A DNA stretch of 64,000 nt from Gigaspora rosea (taxonomy: Eukaryota; Glomeromycota; Glomeromycetes; Diversisporales; Gigasporaceae), in NCBI GenBank assembly GCA_003550325.1, contig QKWP01000687.1, positions 1-64,000 of the forward strand, given 5' to 3'. Made by a program: the position numbers and the translations under genes. The notes under the pieces are model-generated. The model was given only the letters and a program-made list of their open reading frames with translations. It was not told where the DNA came from and ran no database searches. How positions within the stretch are numbered: position 1 is the first letter of the stretch; every line of letters starts with the position of its first letter. Shown piece by piece: positions 46,575-59,348 of this stretch.

Positions 46575-48571
46575 TTAAAAACTTTTGCCGTCATAATATT
46601 GACCAGTGTTTTCTGCCAAGAAATTTGGATTCACTTTATCGTGTTCGAATGAAATAACTTCAACCTTATTAACTCCAGCATCTTTCAAACTAATACCCTT
46701 TCCATTTATTAAAACAGGAACTATCGTGATATTATTTTCAATATCAAAACACGCAGTCGAATTTAACAAATATGTTGCATTATTGACTTCTTGAGTATAA
46801 TTATGTATTTCTATCTGTATTCCCAATCGTTTCATAGCTGCTGTAATGTCAACAGTTTCTATGACGCAAATATTATTAATAGCATGAAAATGATTAATAT
46901 TATGCCACATAGCAACAAGACCAGCAAAATGAGGTGAAGTTATTGGTGTTTGGGAAGTTGCATTTTTCAAATTAACATATACTCTAATTGGATATGGCCC
47001 AATGAATTTACCCTCTTCTATAGTCAACTTTGCGAAAAATCTGAGTCCATAATAAGGATCAGGTTTATAGAGATTCAGAAGATATTCTTGTAATATTTTG
47101 GGATCTTGACCTTTAAACATCGTCACTTGTGGATATGTATACCCAAGTTTTTCTATATATCGAATATCTGAAGATTTCCAGAATTCTGTTTTTGTCTTTC
47201 GGAATGGTGTTAGATCTGTATTTTCATTTATCGCTGCATTCATTTCTTCTGTATAAGTTCCGAGGGCATCAATATTTTGTGAAACCCAACTATTAGGAAA
47301 TCTATATATATATATAAGATTTGTTACTTATTTTTAAAATTTACATATTAAAATAAAGAATAATACTAACACTTCCTGCCAAAGTGCAAAAAGACGGTCT
47401 ATGTTGACATGATGGAAAAAAAATATTGGGTCAAATGCAGCTGTGGTTGCATGAGACATATGACCTCCAAGACCACCAGTTACTAAATGAAAGGCATCAT
47501 GAGTTGTCTCAATGGATGCAAAATGTGCAGATTCAAAAAATACTGAAGGAGGAGGAGGAACTGAAGTCCCTTCTGACTGGTCTGTACCAATGGTGCTAAA
47601 AGGTAGGTATTCACTAAGATGAAACATTTGATATAACCCAGGTCTAAATACTGTAGAAACATACACGGATAGACTAGCATTTAATATATCATTTTGATCT
47701 TCATAATTGGCATTAGGATATCTAATTGTAGGATAACCGGCGGGTGTAAATGGAACAGATGTAGGAATTATATAATGTGGTTTATCCCATGGATTATGAC
47801 CTTGTTCAAGGGGATGTGAAAGATCAACAGGTAAAGTATAACTTTTTAATGGATTTTTAACTTTTTTCCTGCCATTTGGCGTATTTATCTCGATTTCAGG
47901 TATTAGAAATATTTCAGGAACACCTTCTATTGCCTTTTCATCAGCCCAATCCAAATAGGGATGACGAAGTTGCTTTGCCGCTTCAACATACTTTCCTTTT
48001 TCATTATCATTGTATTGTAAAGCAATTTTATTAGCCTCGTTAACTAATATAGATTCAAATAAAAGCATATATGGTCTATGCCATGTTATAAATATACTAT
48101 CTCCATGATGACAATATCCGCCCCAACGATCTTTTCCCCATCCCGATGAATTATATTCATGTACACCAGTAACCCCATCATAGGGTTCATAAGGTAGTCC
48201 ATGAATGCCAGCAACCTGATAAAACGATCGCACATCTTTGTGGGGGCGGTCGTACATAGCTTGATAACTTTGAATAAGTAAATCGAAATGTGGTCTGTAT
48301 GTCTCATTACCATAAAAATCCCTAATATCTAAACGTGGGTATATATCTGGAAATGGTTCGAGAATAACTGGATTTGATATCGGTACATATCTAACATGAA
48401 AGAATGATAATTTGATTAATGACTCAATCCCATATTTTTAATATTATTATGTTTTTTTTAATAGTTTGAATGATTTTTGAAAATCAAGGAAATACTGTCT
48501 CACCTTAACACCAAAAATATTACAATAAAAACAAAAAAATAAATAAAGAATATGCAAAAAAAAACAATCAT
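46575..48571 (-). CDS. Tyrosinase (polyphenol oxidase), binuclear copper
   Basis: Exons 48571-48504, 48390-47371 and 47301-46575 join in frame (1815 nt, 604 aa) with GT-AG introns of 113 and 69 nt. The enzyme hydroxylates monophenols and oxidises diphenols to quinones. Copper A: IHGLPYEPYDG (His86), YCHHGDS (His118) and TWHRPYMLLFE (His127). Copper B: HDAFH (His320, His324) and FFFHHVNIDRLFALWQ (His350, with the preceding His). The last exon holds the C-terminal region that in fungal tyrosinases follows the core (IGPYPIRVYVNL). Exon 1 encodes 22 almost wholly hydrophobic residues (MIVFFCIFFIYFFVFIVIFL), then joins to RYVPISNPV. This predicts a signal peptide or membrane anchor, and it is inferred from the only in-frame ATG upstream of an in-frame stop. 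If exon 1 is wrong, no in-frame ATG exists before residue 68. Confidence 0.92.
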
Positions 48572-49128
48572 CTTATACTACGTTATGAAGTACTAGGCAT
48601 GTTTTAAAACTCTATTGTTTCTCGCTTGAATTTAAAGGTCGTATGATTAATTATTAAAAACATTCCGTATCTAAAAAATTATGCCGTGTTTTCGTCTATA
48701 AATGGGCCCGTGAATTAATTTACGAGATTCGTCCATAATGCAAATGATGTATAAGATCCATCAAAGAATCTTTATATGTAAAAAAATAATTTTTGTATAT
48801 CGAATAAGAATGAGCTCTCAGATCGAAATTATCCAAATTAAAGATGTTTGAAGTAGGCTGTTTCATCCTAACAGATCTTGAACAAAATTTCTATGTACAT
48901 CTTCGATTTGCAAAATTATGTATGATTACAGCGCTTTTCAAATTACTGTGATCAACAAATTGCACTGTAAGTCAGGAATGTACAATCTACATGCAGGAAA
49001 TCTGAGAATCTCGAAATTTAGATTAGTAAAAATTAAAATTTCTATTAGAAAGGGTCTTGAAAACTCAGGAAATCTGGGAAATATCGTGAATTTCCCATGA
49101 TACGTATGATGATCTGTGGCCGTTATGC
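48572..49128. promoter_or_regulatory. 5' flank of the tyrosinase gene
   Basis: AT-rich. No clear core promoter motif can be singled out. A 60-residue plus-strand frame at 48918-49100 has no coding character. Confidence 0.3.
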
Positions 49129-49270
49129 CAGACGCAACTCACGTGACCTGACGCAACTGCTCACATGACCTTAAAAACATATGGTTGAGTTGCGTCATGC
49201 GTCATGCGTCAATGATTCGTCAGGTTGCGTCAAGGTTTCGTCATTCTTCATCAGCTGCGTCAAGCATCTA
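49129..49270. repeat. GCGTCA-rich inverted-repeat patch
   Basis: CCAGACGCAACTCACGTGAC pairs with the GTTGCGTCA-type units to the right. CGTCATGCGTCATGCGTCAA and GTCAAGGTTTCGTCATTC resemble the TTTCGTCA hairpin at 561-665. Both are followed by GCATCTAT. Confidence 0.6.
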
Positions 49271-49891
49271 TAGTTCTCACATCTCGGGATACTTTATTGT
49301 ATGGATACTAGAAGTAATTATATAACTATATTGAATGACCGGTTACTTTCAAGTGACTCAATACGACATTATATTAAATAAGGATAGCTGCGCGACATGT
49401 TATGCCGCGCAGGATCAATACGATCAGGTGTGACATGTAAAAAAATAATGACACGTTAACAACCATATGAATGTTCGAAATGTCGCAATAATCACAAATT
49501 TCAAAAATACTGTATCGCAATAATTATCCGTTAAAGATTTCAGATGATAAAGAATGTCGCAATAGGAATGCAAAATGATCAAAGTTTGAAAACGTCCTTG
49601 CTTTAAATGACATCATATTAGATATTGAAAATCACAATTCTTTCCAAAAATGAACAAACGAAAATCATTACTCCTAGATTTTTTTAAAAAATGATAAGCG
49701 ACATCAAAAAAAAGTTGAAGGCAACCAACCTTACTACATTCCATGTTACTGATAATCAATAAATCAAAAAAATAGGAATAATTTAGTCAATCAATTTAAT
49801 TATTAAACTCTATTATATTACACTACAAATATATTGCATATTAATGTTATGCTTCGATGATCGATCCCCCCGTCATTCAGGGATTGACATA
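49271..49891. other. Non-coding interval, nothing recognised
   Basis: AT-rich with scattered TGTCGCAATA motifs (49485, 49554). No gene. Confidence 0.4.
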
Positions 49892-50283
49892 TGGGCAATG
49901 GACTAGGAAAACCCGTCTTTGAAGGGGGTTTTCCATTTTGAGAAAATGGCGATTATTTGTCTGTGAAACCTAAATTTTACCCCTGAAATTTTTGTTTATT
50001 TTTAGATATCAATTACTGAATAAACAATGTCATGTGATTATGAAACACTGATTGACCAATCTAATTTAATTGAGTCGTCAATCTTTGGTTGTAAATCTAT
50101 TTTTAGAACACGATCGTTAAAAAATTAGTTTACATTCAAGTTAAAATATCTTGATAAACTATTATATTAACGTAGGGTAAAAAGCGAAATACATATAGAT
50201 ATAAACCAGAACTTTAATTTGAATCGAAAATCTCGAAATTGATAAAAAAGTGTCAAAGACGGGTTTTCCTAGTCCATTGCCCA
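49892..50283. mobile_element. Mariner-like MITE, 392 bp, TA flanks
   Basis: TIR TGGGCAATGGACTAGGAAAA runs on into CCCGTCTTTGA and pairs exactly with the right end. TA lies on each side (49890-49891, 50284-50285). Start TGGGC is shared with 24849-25098. Confidence 0.92.
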
Positions 50284-50801
50284 TATGGGATCGCCCATAG
50301 CAATGAGAAATCATGTGATTTTGAGAAATTGCTTATTTTTTTTATTAACATATTTGATAAATAAAAAAAAAAAATAGTTAAAAAAAAGTTATAAACTAGT
50401 TTTTATCATAAAATTTAAAATCTGATTAGTTGTCTTCATTAGGGCTGTTAATCGGTCCGGACCGGACCGACAGTCCTTCTATCCGTCCAGGGACCGGGCC
50501 GGTCCGGTCCTTTTTAGGACGGACCGAAAGGACCATCGATCCTAATAGTAAATATCAAATAAACTAATTATTATCATAATACGCATTTTGAAACAACTAT
50601 AAAATGTTGTTTTTGGTTAGAATTCAATTACAAACCCCTTAGTTTGTTAAACAAGATTAAACCACGTTTAATGTATAATGAGAACGGGCTGTTGTTAACG
50701 TTAATAATAAAATAGAGAAATTTATTATGACAGCAATGGCGTGATCAGTTAATTTACAATTTGCACTGTATTTGTACGAAATAACGCCTATGGGTATTAT
50801 T

Positions 50802-51822
50802 TTGGAACACGAGTTTGAAACAAGCTAATGATTAATTTAGCCGAGGATTTTTAATGTAAAAATTATAATTTGCATTCGACTAAATTACTTATGGGCCGAT
50901 TTTAACTGATTTGAGTGATATAAAAATGTGATATCTGTAATTGTAGATCTACATGTGATTGTTAACCAATCAAATTGATTAATTTTTTAAATTTCATCAC
51001 TTTACGATACTGCAGTGGAAAGATAAAAACAAAACCCGCAAGAAAAAAAATAAAAAATCGTAAACACACAAAAAAATTACGTAAAGCAAAGTGTAGAAAA
51101 AGTAGTATTTATTACTATATCCAAACTGATTGTACACTCTGACATAAAACTTTTATTACGGTACAATTAGTTAGCCCAAACATGCTACGTACTACGTACT
51201 ATACAGTACAAGCACCAAACCTATTCAAGCATTAAACCCATTACTGCATTAACAACTTTATACTCGTCTCAAATACACGAACTAAGCTTTCGTATCCCTA
51301 AAAAACATATCAGTAATTATTTTATCAGTCAACTGCATTATAACGTTATTCATACAAACAGTTTGTTGAAAATCTAATAAAAAGCACTTTTTAACAAAAA
51401 ACGCTTTTTGTTACCTTTATTTGTTAATGGTCTACAGTATATAATAGTGTTTTTGGGTAGTTCAATAAAATGGTCTTTCAACGAAGTTCTTAAAATTTAA
51501 GATTCTCGAAACAAAGGTCACAGTAAATACGTAAAAATTGTTTTTAAAGTTATGTAAACATTTCTAACTAATGTTGAAGGATTTTCTAACCTACAAAAAC
51601 TCATAGTGAACTCATGGTAAACTCATGGTAGACTCATGGTGAACTTATATTCGAGTTAAAAAAACAAAAAAAAAACAAATATAATTATCACATAAATAAA
51701 TCTGATTGGTGTGATTAGCAAATTCTGTCGTACAAAATCAGGGAGATCATTTGAAAATATCACATAAATCAGTAAAAATCGGCCTATATGAACTATTAGC
51801 TTGCCTTAAACTCGTGTTCCAA
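50802..51822. mobile_element. TIR element nested in the hAT remnant
   Basis: TTGGAACACGAGTTTGAAAC pairs with the right end at 51803-51822 (AAACTCGTGTTCCAA), and AAGCTAAT pairs further in. It sits immediately 5' of the surviving transposase frame, so it probably split that gene. 51593-51650 repeats AACTCATGGT about five times. Confidence 0.8.
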
Positions 51823-52014
51823 ACAATGCCTATATGCAAATACAAGATTATTTGGCTATTTTATCTTCTAGTGTTCCATGTGAACAACTATTTAGTTTAG
51901 CTGGATTAACAGTTACTAAATCTTGAAATTCTCTTGATAATGAAACAGTTAGGGCTGTTTGGTGTTTAAAATCTTGTCTAAATTTTAAATTTACAAAATT
52001 TTTTTTCTGCTAGC
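51823..52014 (+). pseudogene. hAT transposase C-terminal dimerisation region
   Basis: Reading frame gives AYMQIQDYLAILSSSVPCEQ then LFSLAGLTVTKS, stop, NSLDNETVRAVWCLKSCLNF. This is the signature of the hAT C-terminal dimerisation domain (S-S-V-P-C-E-Q-L-F-S). One in-frame TGA interrupts it. The catalytic core is not seen upstream, where the nested element lies. Confidence 0.88.
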
Positions 52015-53048
52015 AGGTTTTTTTTATATACGTATATAATTTTATGGTGCTTATAAAATACGTATAAACTTTTATACTATAACATTTTACCAATTAAAGT
52101 TTTTTTTTGATTTTAACTTGGAAATAACCCGATACTAGTGGTATACTTTATTTTTTATATTTTTTTTATTAAATATATTAGGTTTATAAATTTTTAAGTA
52201 TTTGACAAACATGTAAATGCTAACAATATCATATTAATCAATATTTTTTTTCTATGTATTAATCATTTTGTTAATTTACTTTAATATTTCATATATAAAG
52301 ACAATTCTTGTCTTGAATCAGTACAAGATTGAACATTTGGCGTGCCTAATTATGATTAGATTATTCAATAAAATTATCGAATGTTAAGTGGTTAAAAGTG
52401 ACAAAATAACTTTTTAACTGATTTTAACTATAATAATGTTTATATTTACGAAGTTAATTAATATACTATATTATTTTCTAATCCATAATTTATGTATGAC
52501 TAAAATTATCAAACGTATTAATTATTGCTCTCCTATATCATATAAGCAAATATTATAAATTTGAAAAGCTTATTGTAAAAGTATTGAAATTCTTTATACT
52601 AACAAACTTAATTTTATCGTTATAGCAAAAAAGTATTATATTGATCATCTTGGTCCGTCCAGTTTATCTCTATTCGGTCCTATTCGGTCCTGGACCGCTG
52701 TCCGGTCTAGTTTTTTAAAAGACTGGGCAGTCTTTTAACCAGGACAGACTGGACGGACTAATTAAACCCTAGTCTTCATTGCACCCTTTTGCTATAGGGT
52801 CCCATATGTTATTTACTGATTTTTACTGATCTATCAATAATCTGAGTTATTGATATAATGGTTATCAGACTTATTAAATAAGTTCTATGTTCAATAATGT
52901 ATTAATAAAGAATTAGTAAAAAATTAAATAAATTAACAATTGAAGTTTGTTAAATAATGATTTTATAATTACTTTTATAACACTTTTTTTTTCTTTATTG
53001 ATATTATAGAGCTGCAAACATATAGTTTTCTATCTTGTGAATCTTACA

Positions 53049-56000
53049 TAGGGATGGTAAAGTCAGTTCAGGTCCGGTCTTGGTCCTAAGACTTGTAAGT
53101 CCTATCACATGGATCTAAGGGCCAGGTCCTTATATAATAAGTCCCAAAACTTAAGGTTAATCCAGAATTAAGTCCTTGAACTCAGTTCTAATACTTTTTA
53201 ACCAATTAAAATTCTTAGTTTTATTGTAAATACTAACTAGTATATAACCTGTCACGTGCTCTGGAAATTTATTTTTACAAATTACTATTTAAACACAAAA
53301 TGAGCTCGGCTTGGTTTATTTAGCCTAAAGCTATAAATTTTTATCATGTGAAAAAGATTAATGAGATGATTAGCCAATCAAATTATAAATTTTTTAAAAT
53401 GAAAAAAAATGGAATTTAATTACAATTTATTAAAATTTATAGCTAAAGCTCAAAAAATACTATTAAAACTGTTAGATAAATGCATGTATTTATTAATTTA
53501 TATTGGGATTATTGACCTTTTCATAGTGCTTACTTTTTATTTATTTACAAAATCTTAATAATCTATATATCTATATGTTTAATGATATGTCTAATTCTAT
53601 GTCTAATTCTACATCTAATTCTTATATCTATTTCTATACCTAATTCTACATCTACTCAAATTTCTAATATATTATACTATACTATCTTACACAACTATTA
53701 TTCTAATAAGAAACCTCTATAATTTTAATACATCTTATTTATAAGCTTCTTATTGTATTATAAAATTATTTACAATAATATTATTAATAAACTGCATAGT
53801 TAATTAACTTTATTCATATCCTTCTGGGATATCAATGCAAAATGTAAAATAAAAAAATATACAAAGTTCTTCACTCTACATTAACGTTATTAAAGTTTTT
53901 TTATGTTTTTTTGTTCAATACAAAAGATTTTGTTAATGTAATGATCATAATTTACTTATAATATTGTTAAGTATAAAATAAAGATAATCTACTCAAACTT
54001 CCAAAAAAGTAATTGTATAGTGATCCACAAACTCGATGTTCCTACTAGTATATAAAATAGCATGATAAAAATCTGGATCTACTATTTTTTATATTGCATA
54101 CACTGGTAATTAAAATTGGGCCAGTGCAACAAATAGTGCATAATCCAGAATTTTTTGAAGTAACTGGTACATATATAACTAACTAGGAACATAGTATAAC
54201 GTAATATGAAGATTTTATAGAGAGTGAAATATCAGGATATTATTGAATTTAATAACCTGATGCATGACAATAGCAATAGTCATGCTTAGATTATTATCGC
54301 GAGGATTATCACATGTCAAAAGAAAAAAGAAATAATGAATAAATCATTGTTTTTTTCAACTTAAGCAGCCATGCTAATACTTTATTAAGATAATTGTATT
54401 TACTACTGCACTTACATAGTACTACCTGATAACTAAGTTTAGCATTATCCGGCCATCTTAGTTGGTACCTAAGTACCCGGATACCTAAATGCGACCAACT
54501 GCACTATCTCGACACCAAATTGGTATTGAAATAAATAGCTCATTTAGCTACTTAAAGCCAAAAAAAAAGGACTTCCTCTTTTTACGACAAGCTAGAAATT
54601 ACCTTCCCATTTTCTTTCTTCCTTTAAGGCTTCAAGAAGGCTTGCCAACATTACTAATTTTCCTTTGATCTTCCTTACCTATCCTCTAGAACAAGGAGTA
54701 TTAAATCCAGATCTATATGAACAACAAATATTTTCGAAAACAAAAGGAAATATAAAAGGGGTGCTACTACAAAACCTACACAAAATCCAAAATAAACAAA
54801 TATAAAATGAGAATAGACAAAAAGACAAAAGAAAAGAAAAAACGTTCGCAAGAACTAGTTTAAAAATTATATAGACTGTATAAAGCCATTAGCTTTACCA
54901 AAGTACTATATTTACATATAGTTAAAAAATGATAGAAAGATAACTAAAACTACACCAGGTGTCAGGATGCGTCAGAAGAAATTTCATTTCAGTTTGGTTT
55001 CTACGTGTCCACATATCATTCATTGTTTGTTTCAGACAAGTCCAAAACGCCCTCATGACTTGATCCAATTTGGTAGGCGTTATCCCAATTTGAAAGGGGT
55101 AAATACTGCTGATCTTTTGAGGAGTAAGCTAGACTTCCTACTTTTTGCGAAATTACGAAAGTTTCCAAGAAGTAATGAGAAAAAGCCCAGAAAAGTACTA
55201 AATATAAAGAAGTTGGTAGGTGTTACACTTAGCATAATAATATGTCTCAAAATTAAACTCTAGGTCGGTGCCCACTACTTCTTTGCTCAATAGTGCCAAA
55301 CAAGAGGCCCACTAACGGTGAGTGATAAACTCTAAGCTTGTCAGCAGGTAGTCTATGAACTTTATCTCTAAACGACAAGTGCGCTCACTGCAGGCTTTAT
55401 TTAGTAGAACCAATTTACTATTTTATGTATTAAATAGAAAGTTTTCGTAGATCAGTCTTCTTGAAATTTTTGGTACAAGGGATTGTTGGAAAGAGTTGAT
55501 ATTAAATCTGATAAATCATTGTTGTAAAAGACATTGTGCTATTTTGGGTTAGATTTGAAAAAAATCAACTAATGCAAATTGGCTACAAATACTTACTTTA
55601 TATAAAAATTTTTTTACAAGTTTTTTTTTAATCAGTATTTTTTTATATAACAGGTGCATGTACCAATAAATTAAAATTTCTATTTTAAACACTGGTTCCT
55701 ACCTTGAGCAATTACCTTTTCGGATCAGCCTGAATAACAAAAATCTTACGTGTCATATTTATTTCAGATAAACTAAACATAACAGGTAAGATTTTTGTTA
55801 TTCAGACTGATTCAGAAGGGTATTTAAAATTATTTATACAGGGTAAACTAAATGTGTCACATAGGATTTTAATATATTAAATTGTTTAAAAACCATCTTT
55901 ATCATATAGTATATACTAATAGCTATACTAATATTTCAAAGAAAATTATTATAGCACAGAATTATAACTTGTATTAGTTTTATAAACATAGTATAATATT

Positions 56001-56402
56001 GCAAAATTATGCTATATGTTGCAATATCAGTAGTATTCTTTTTCAGATTAGTTGAATTTAGAACTTAGCATTTACTAATATAGTATATATTAAAATTTAA
56101 AAAAAGTTTATTTGCAATGAAATATTATTAAAAATAACAAATTGTGCAATAGAAAACATAGTATATTAAGTAAAGCATGTCTAAGCTAATCTATATTATA
56201 TAGATATAGTATACCTATAAATTGCTTAAATTGAATTAAATATATTTACTATTTATTACTAATATATTTTAAGTAATATTTTTTATATTAGGACCTATTG
56301 TGGACCTATAAACCTAGATTCTAAAATTGGGACCTAGTCTTTAAAGACTAGGTCCCAAAACTAGGTCTTAAAGTTCTGGACTTAAGAACTTCACTATTTC
56401 TA
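53049..56402. mobile_element. hAT-like element, 3.35 kb, decayed
   Basis: Left TAGGGATGGTAAAGTCAG and right ACTTCACTATTTCTA are imperfect inverted repeats. Both arms carry AGGTCC/GGACCT and TAAGTCC motifs. Flanks ATCTTACA and ATCTTTTA agree at 6 of 8 bases. The middle contains a TAGGAACATAGTATAACG relative of the 19-21 kb family (54184) and a 98-residue frame at 54967-55263 with no recognised domain. No transposase motif was found. Confidence 0.65.
54967..55263 (+). other. 98-residue frame of unknown status
   Basis: Basic, fairly balanced composition (FGRRYPNLKGVNTADLLRSK, then LDFLLFAKLRKF), better than chance frames nearby. It lies in the middle of the hAT-like element in a somewhat less AT-rich patch. 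No family recognised; could be a fragment of a mobile-element protein. Confidence 0.25.
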
Positions 56403-58189
56403 ATCTTTTAATAAAATATCAAAAAAGCACAAAGCTTAATAGATACTAATTGCTATAATGAATGTTTAAATGTATTAAAAAATCCAAGACTTTTGTATAA
56501 TTCAAAGCCAAAATACTAGATTATAAATACTTTTAAAATATTTCATATCAGTATAACAAAAGAGCTTTATTTACTTAAATAAGATAAAAATAATTTTTGA
56601 ACACAAGTTTGTTCAATAGAGAATTTTTATATAGTAATTAGTGGTCTTAATGGGTTGGGTTGGGTTAGGTTTGGGCCTAACTCAGGTCAGACCCACTTGG
56701 GTCAAAACCCAACTCAGGTCTGATGCACCTTATATCAAACCCGACCCAGGTCTGACCCTTTATACCAAACCCAACCTGGGTCTGACCTACCTTATATCAA
56801 ATCCGACCTGGGTCTAACCCAACCCAAACCAACCTGGGTTAAACCTGAGTTAATGATGGGTAATGCAACAATTTTGGCAATGATACAGTAGTTTTGTATG
56901 CCAATATAGGCGAGGGTTCATTTTTATTACAGTTTACTTGTAGCTGCAAAGCCAAATACAACAACTGGTCCTTGCACTGCTACTTGCTGTCGCAGACCCG
57001 AATATAACAACTGGTTCTTGTACTGCCACTTGCAGCTGTGGAGCCAAATACACAAATAGTTCTTGCACTACCACTTTTAGTCACGGAGCCAAATACAACA
57101 ATTGCTACTTGGAAAACCCAAAATTACGATCTGTGATTACTGCATACATACTTTAAAATAATGCAGATCTGTTCACTAGATCATAAGAATTTTGCATATG
57201 AAGTTCTTTTTATCAGATAAATACTTTTTTATAAAAATAGGAAAAATGTACATTTTATAATAAAATGCGCATAAATGCGCATTTTATATAAAATGCGCAT
57301 GAATGCGCATTAAGAGTTAAAACCAATATGTAATGCAAGGTGATCAAAATCGATTCTAATATAATTAATAAAAAAACAAAGCATGAAGCAATAAAAAAAT
57401 TAATTTTATAAATATTAATGAAAAGGATTAATAATAATTATTATTATCATTATTGATAAAATGTGCAATTTTTTATTGTCGTTATTAATAAATTATGTAA
57501 TACGTAATTGTTATCAGTAGTTTATTATATTACTATAGTTTCATGATCTGCATCATGATCAGTAAAAGTTGAGAAATAATATGTTAATTCAGAATCTACG
57601 TAAATTCAGAAATGATATGAATATTCTTACCCGATTTCATGCTATCATTACGTGCTATCTCAAAGTAACATGAATATCAAATCCAGCATGCCCATATATG
57701 TAAGTATAGTAATAGTATATTACACTAGCACAGCGCATTAACATGAGAAAATTATAATCATTGGAATAACAAGTTCTTTAACAGAATTTTTTACAGTAAC
57801 TCAATAGAAATTATAATAAGTATAATGCAAACTAATTAAATTACATACCTAATAATATATATTGCAATAGTTAGTAAGATTTATTATGGTTAATTGATAG
57901 TCCGCCAATTAATCAGAGATCGATCATAGTGTAACATGATGCAAATCACATATGAAAATCACTATAGTGTGAATGTGGTGTGCATACATATAAAAGTTTT
58001 TTTCTTACTAAGTTAACAATACATGACCACTAATTGAAAGTTGTAGAGCTCGTCTAGACGCTTCTAATAGTGGTTAGATAATCCAAATCAGCCCAGTGAA
58101 TGGTGAGATATCATTGAAAACGATTGGACGACTATATAAAATCTCTATATAAACAAATATTGTTTACATAGAGATTTTATAGGATTCGT

Positions 58190-58465
58190 ATTATTTTACC
58201 AACAATCACTTTACAGACATAACACTATACCGACAACCATTTTACTGACAAGCTTTTTTTACTGACAAATAACTCGCTGACACTTGATTTGCTGACAACC
58301 GACACGTTGATTTTACCAACACACACTTCACTAATAGTTAATTTTACTGACAAAATCAACTTACCGTCAAGTTCATTTTACTGAAAATAGAATTTACTGA
58401 CAAGATTATTCTACCGACAATACAATTCACTGACAAACCATTTGCTGACAAACTATTCACCAGAT
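58190..58465 (+). repeat. Array of TTTACTGACAA-type short repeats, left half
   Basis: About 17 loosely spaced copies of (T/C)(A/T)(C/G)YGACAA every 13-20 bp, e.g. TTTTACTGACAAG and TATACCGACAAC. The mirror array is 58785-59080. Confidence 0.88.
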
Positions 58466-58469
58466 GCCT

Positions 58470-58680
58470 TAAGTATCACAGTTGATGCTGAAGTTATAGG
58501 GTCTCGATTTGAAGCAATAAGCCCTGCTAAAATCCATATATACTCTATAAATATGAAATCTATACCCAAACCCTATCCTAACCCTATAAGACAAAGATGA
58601 AAAAAACATTCAAAGAAAATTTTAAAATTTTATATCAAAATAGATCATACTTCAGCATCAGCCGTGACAATTATTATTAT
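58470..58680. mobile_element. MITE related to 45691-45917 at the centre of the element
   Basis: GATGCTGAAG at the left and CTTCAGCATCAGCCGTGAC at the right. Core AAGCCCTGCTAAAATCCA shared with the copy at 45.7 kb. Confidence 0.75.
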
Positions 58681-58784
58681 TATCGTCATTAATAAAATGT
58701 GCAATTTTTATTGTCATTATGATATATTAATAAATTGTATAAGACGTAATTATTCTTAGTAGTTTATTATATTGCTGTGGTCTC

Positions 58785-59080
58785 ATATGTCAACAAGTTG
58801 TATTGTCAGCAATTGTATTGTCGGCAAATCGTATTGTCGACGAATTGTATTGTCGGTAGAATAAGCTTGTCAGTATATTCTATTTTCGGTAAAATGAGCT
58901 TGTCAGTAAGTTGATTTGTCAGTTAATGTAACTGTCGGTGAAGTGTGTGTCGGTAAAATCAACTTGTAGGTGAAAAGAAACTTGTCAGTAAATCAAGTGT
59001 TGGCGAATTTTGTATCGGTAAAAAAAGCTTGTCGGTAAAATGATTGTAGGTGTAGGTTGATGTCTGTGAAGTGATTGTTG
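58785..59080 (-). repeat. Array of TTGTCGGTAAA-type short repeats, right half
   Basis: About 18 copies of TTGTC(A/G)G(T/C) every 13-20 bp, the reverse orientation of the left array (TTGTATTGTCGG, GCTTGTCAGTA). Confidence 0.88.
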
Positions 59081-59348
59081 GCGATTTAATTACCACCCAA
59101 TTTTATATAGTCATCCAATCATTTTTTATTGATGTCTTTCTATCCACTAGGCTGATTTGGATTATCTAACCACTGTTAGATGCACCTCGATGAGCTCTAC
59201 AACTTTCAATTAGTGGGCATGTGTCGTTAACTTAGTAAGAAAAAAACTTTAATATATATGCATGCCACATTCACACTATATTAATTTTCATATGTGATTT
59301 GCATCACGTTATACTATGATCGACCTCCAATTAACTGGTGGACTATCA

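Larger units (their letters stand above)
50440..52771 (+). mobile_element. hAT element remnant, 2.33 kb, 8-bp TSD GTCTTCAT
   Basis: TIRs start TAGGGCTGTTAATCGGTCC and end in the imperfect complement (TTAATTAAACCCTA). GTCTTCAT lies exactly on both flanks (50432-50439, 52772-52779). Arms carry many GGTCC/GGACCG motifs. It keeps the C-terminal part of its transposase (51823-52014) and is interrupted by a second element (50802-51822). Confidence 0.93.
57895..59348. mobile_element. TIR element, 1.45 kb, arms about 220 bp
   Basis: ATTGATAGTCCGCCAATTAA on the left pairs with TTAACTGGTGGACTATCAAT on the right, with pairing continuing through ATGCAAATCACATATG, TTCTTACTAAGTTAAC and AATCCAAATCAGCC. The core holds two opposed arrays of short repeats and a MITE related to 45691-45917. 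Confidence 0.9.

Noticed and set aside
58190..59080. CRISPR-like regular short repeats
   Set aside because: Repeats are about 8-11 bp, irregularly spaced, degenerate and mirrored in two orientations within a transposon.
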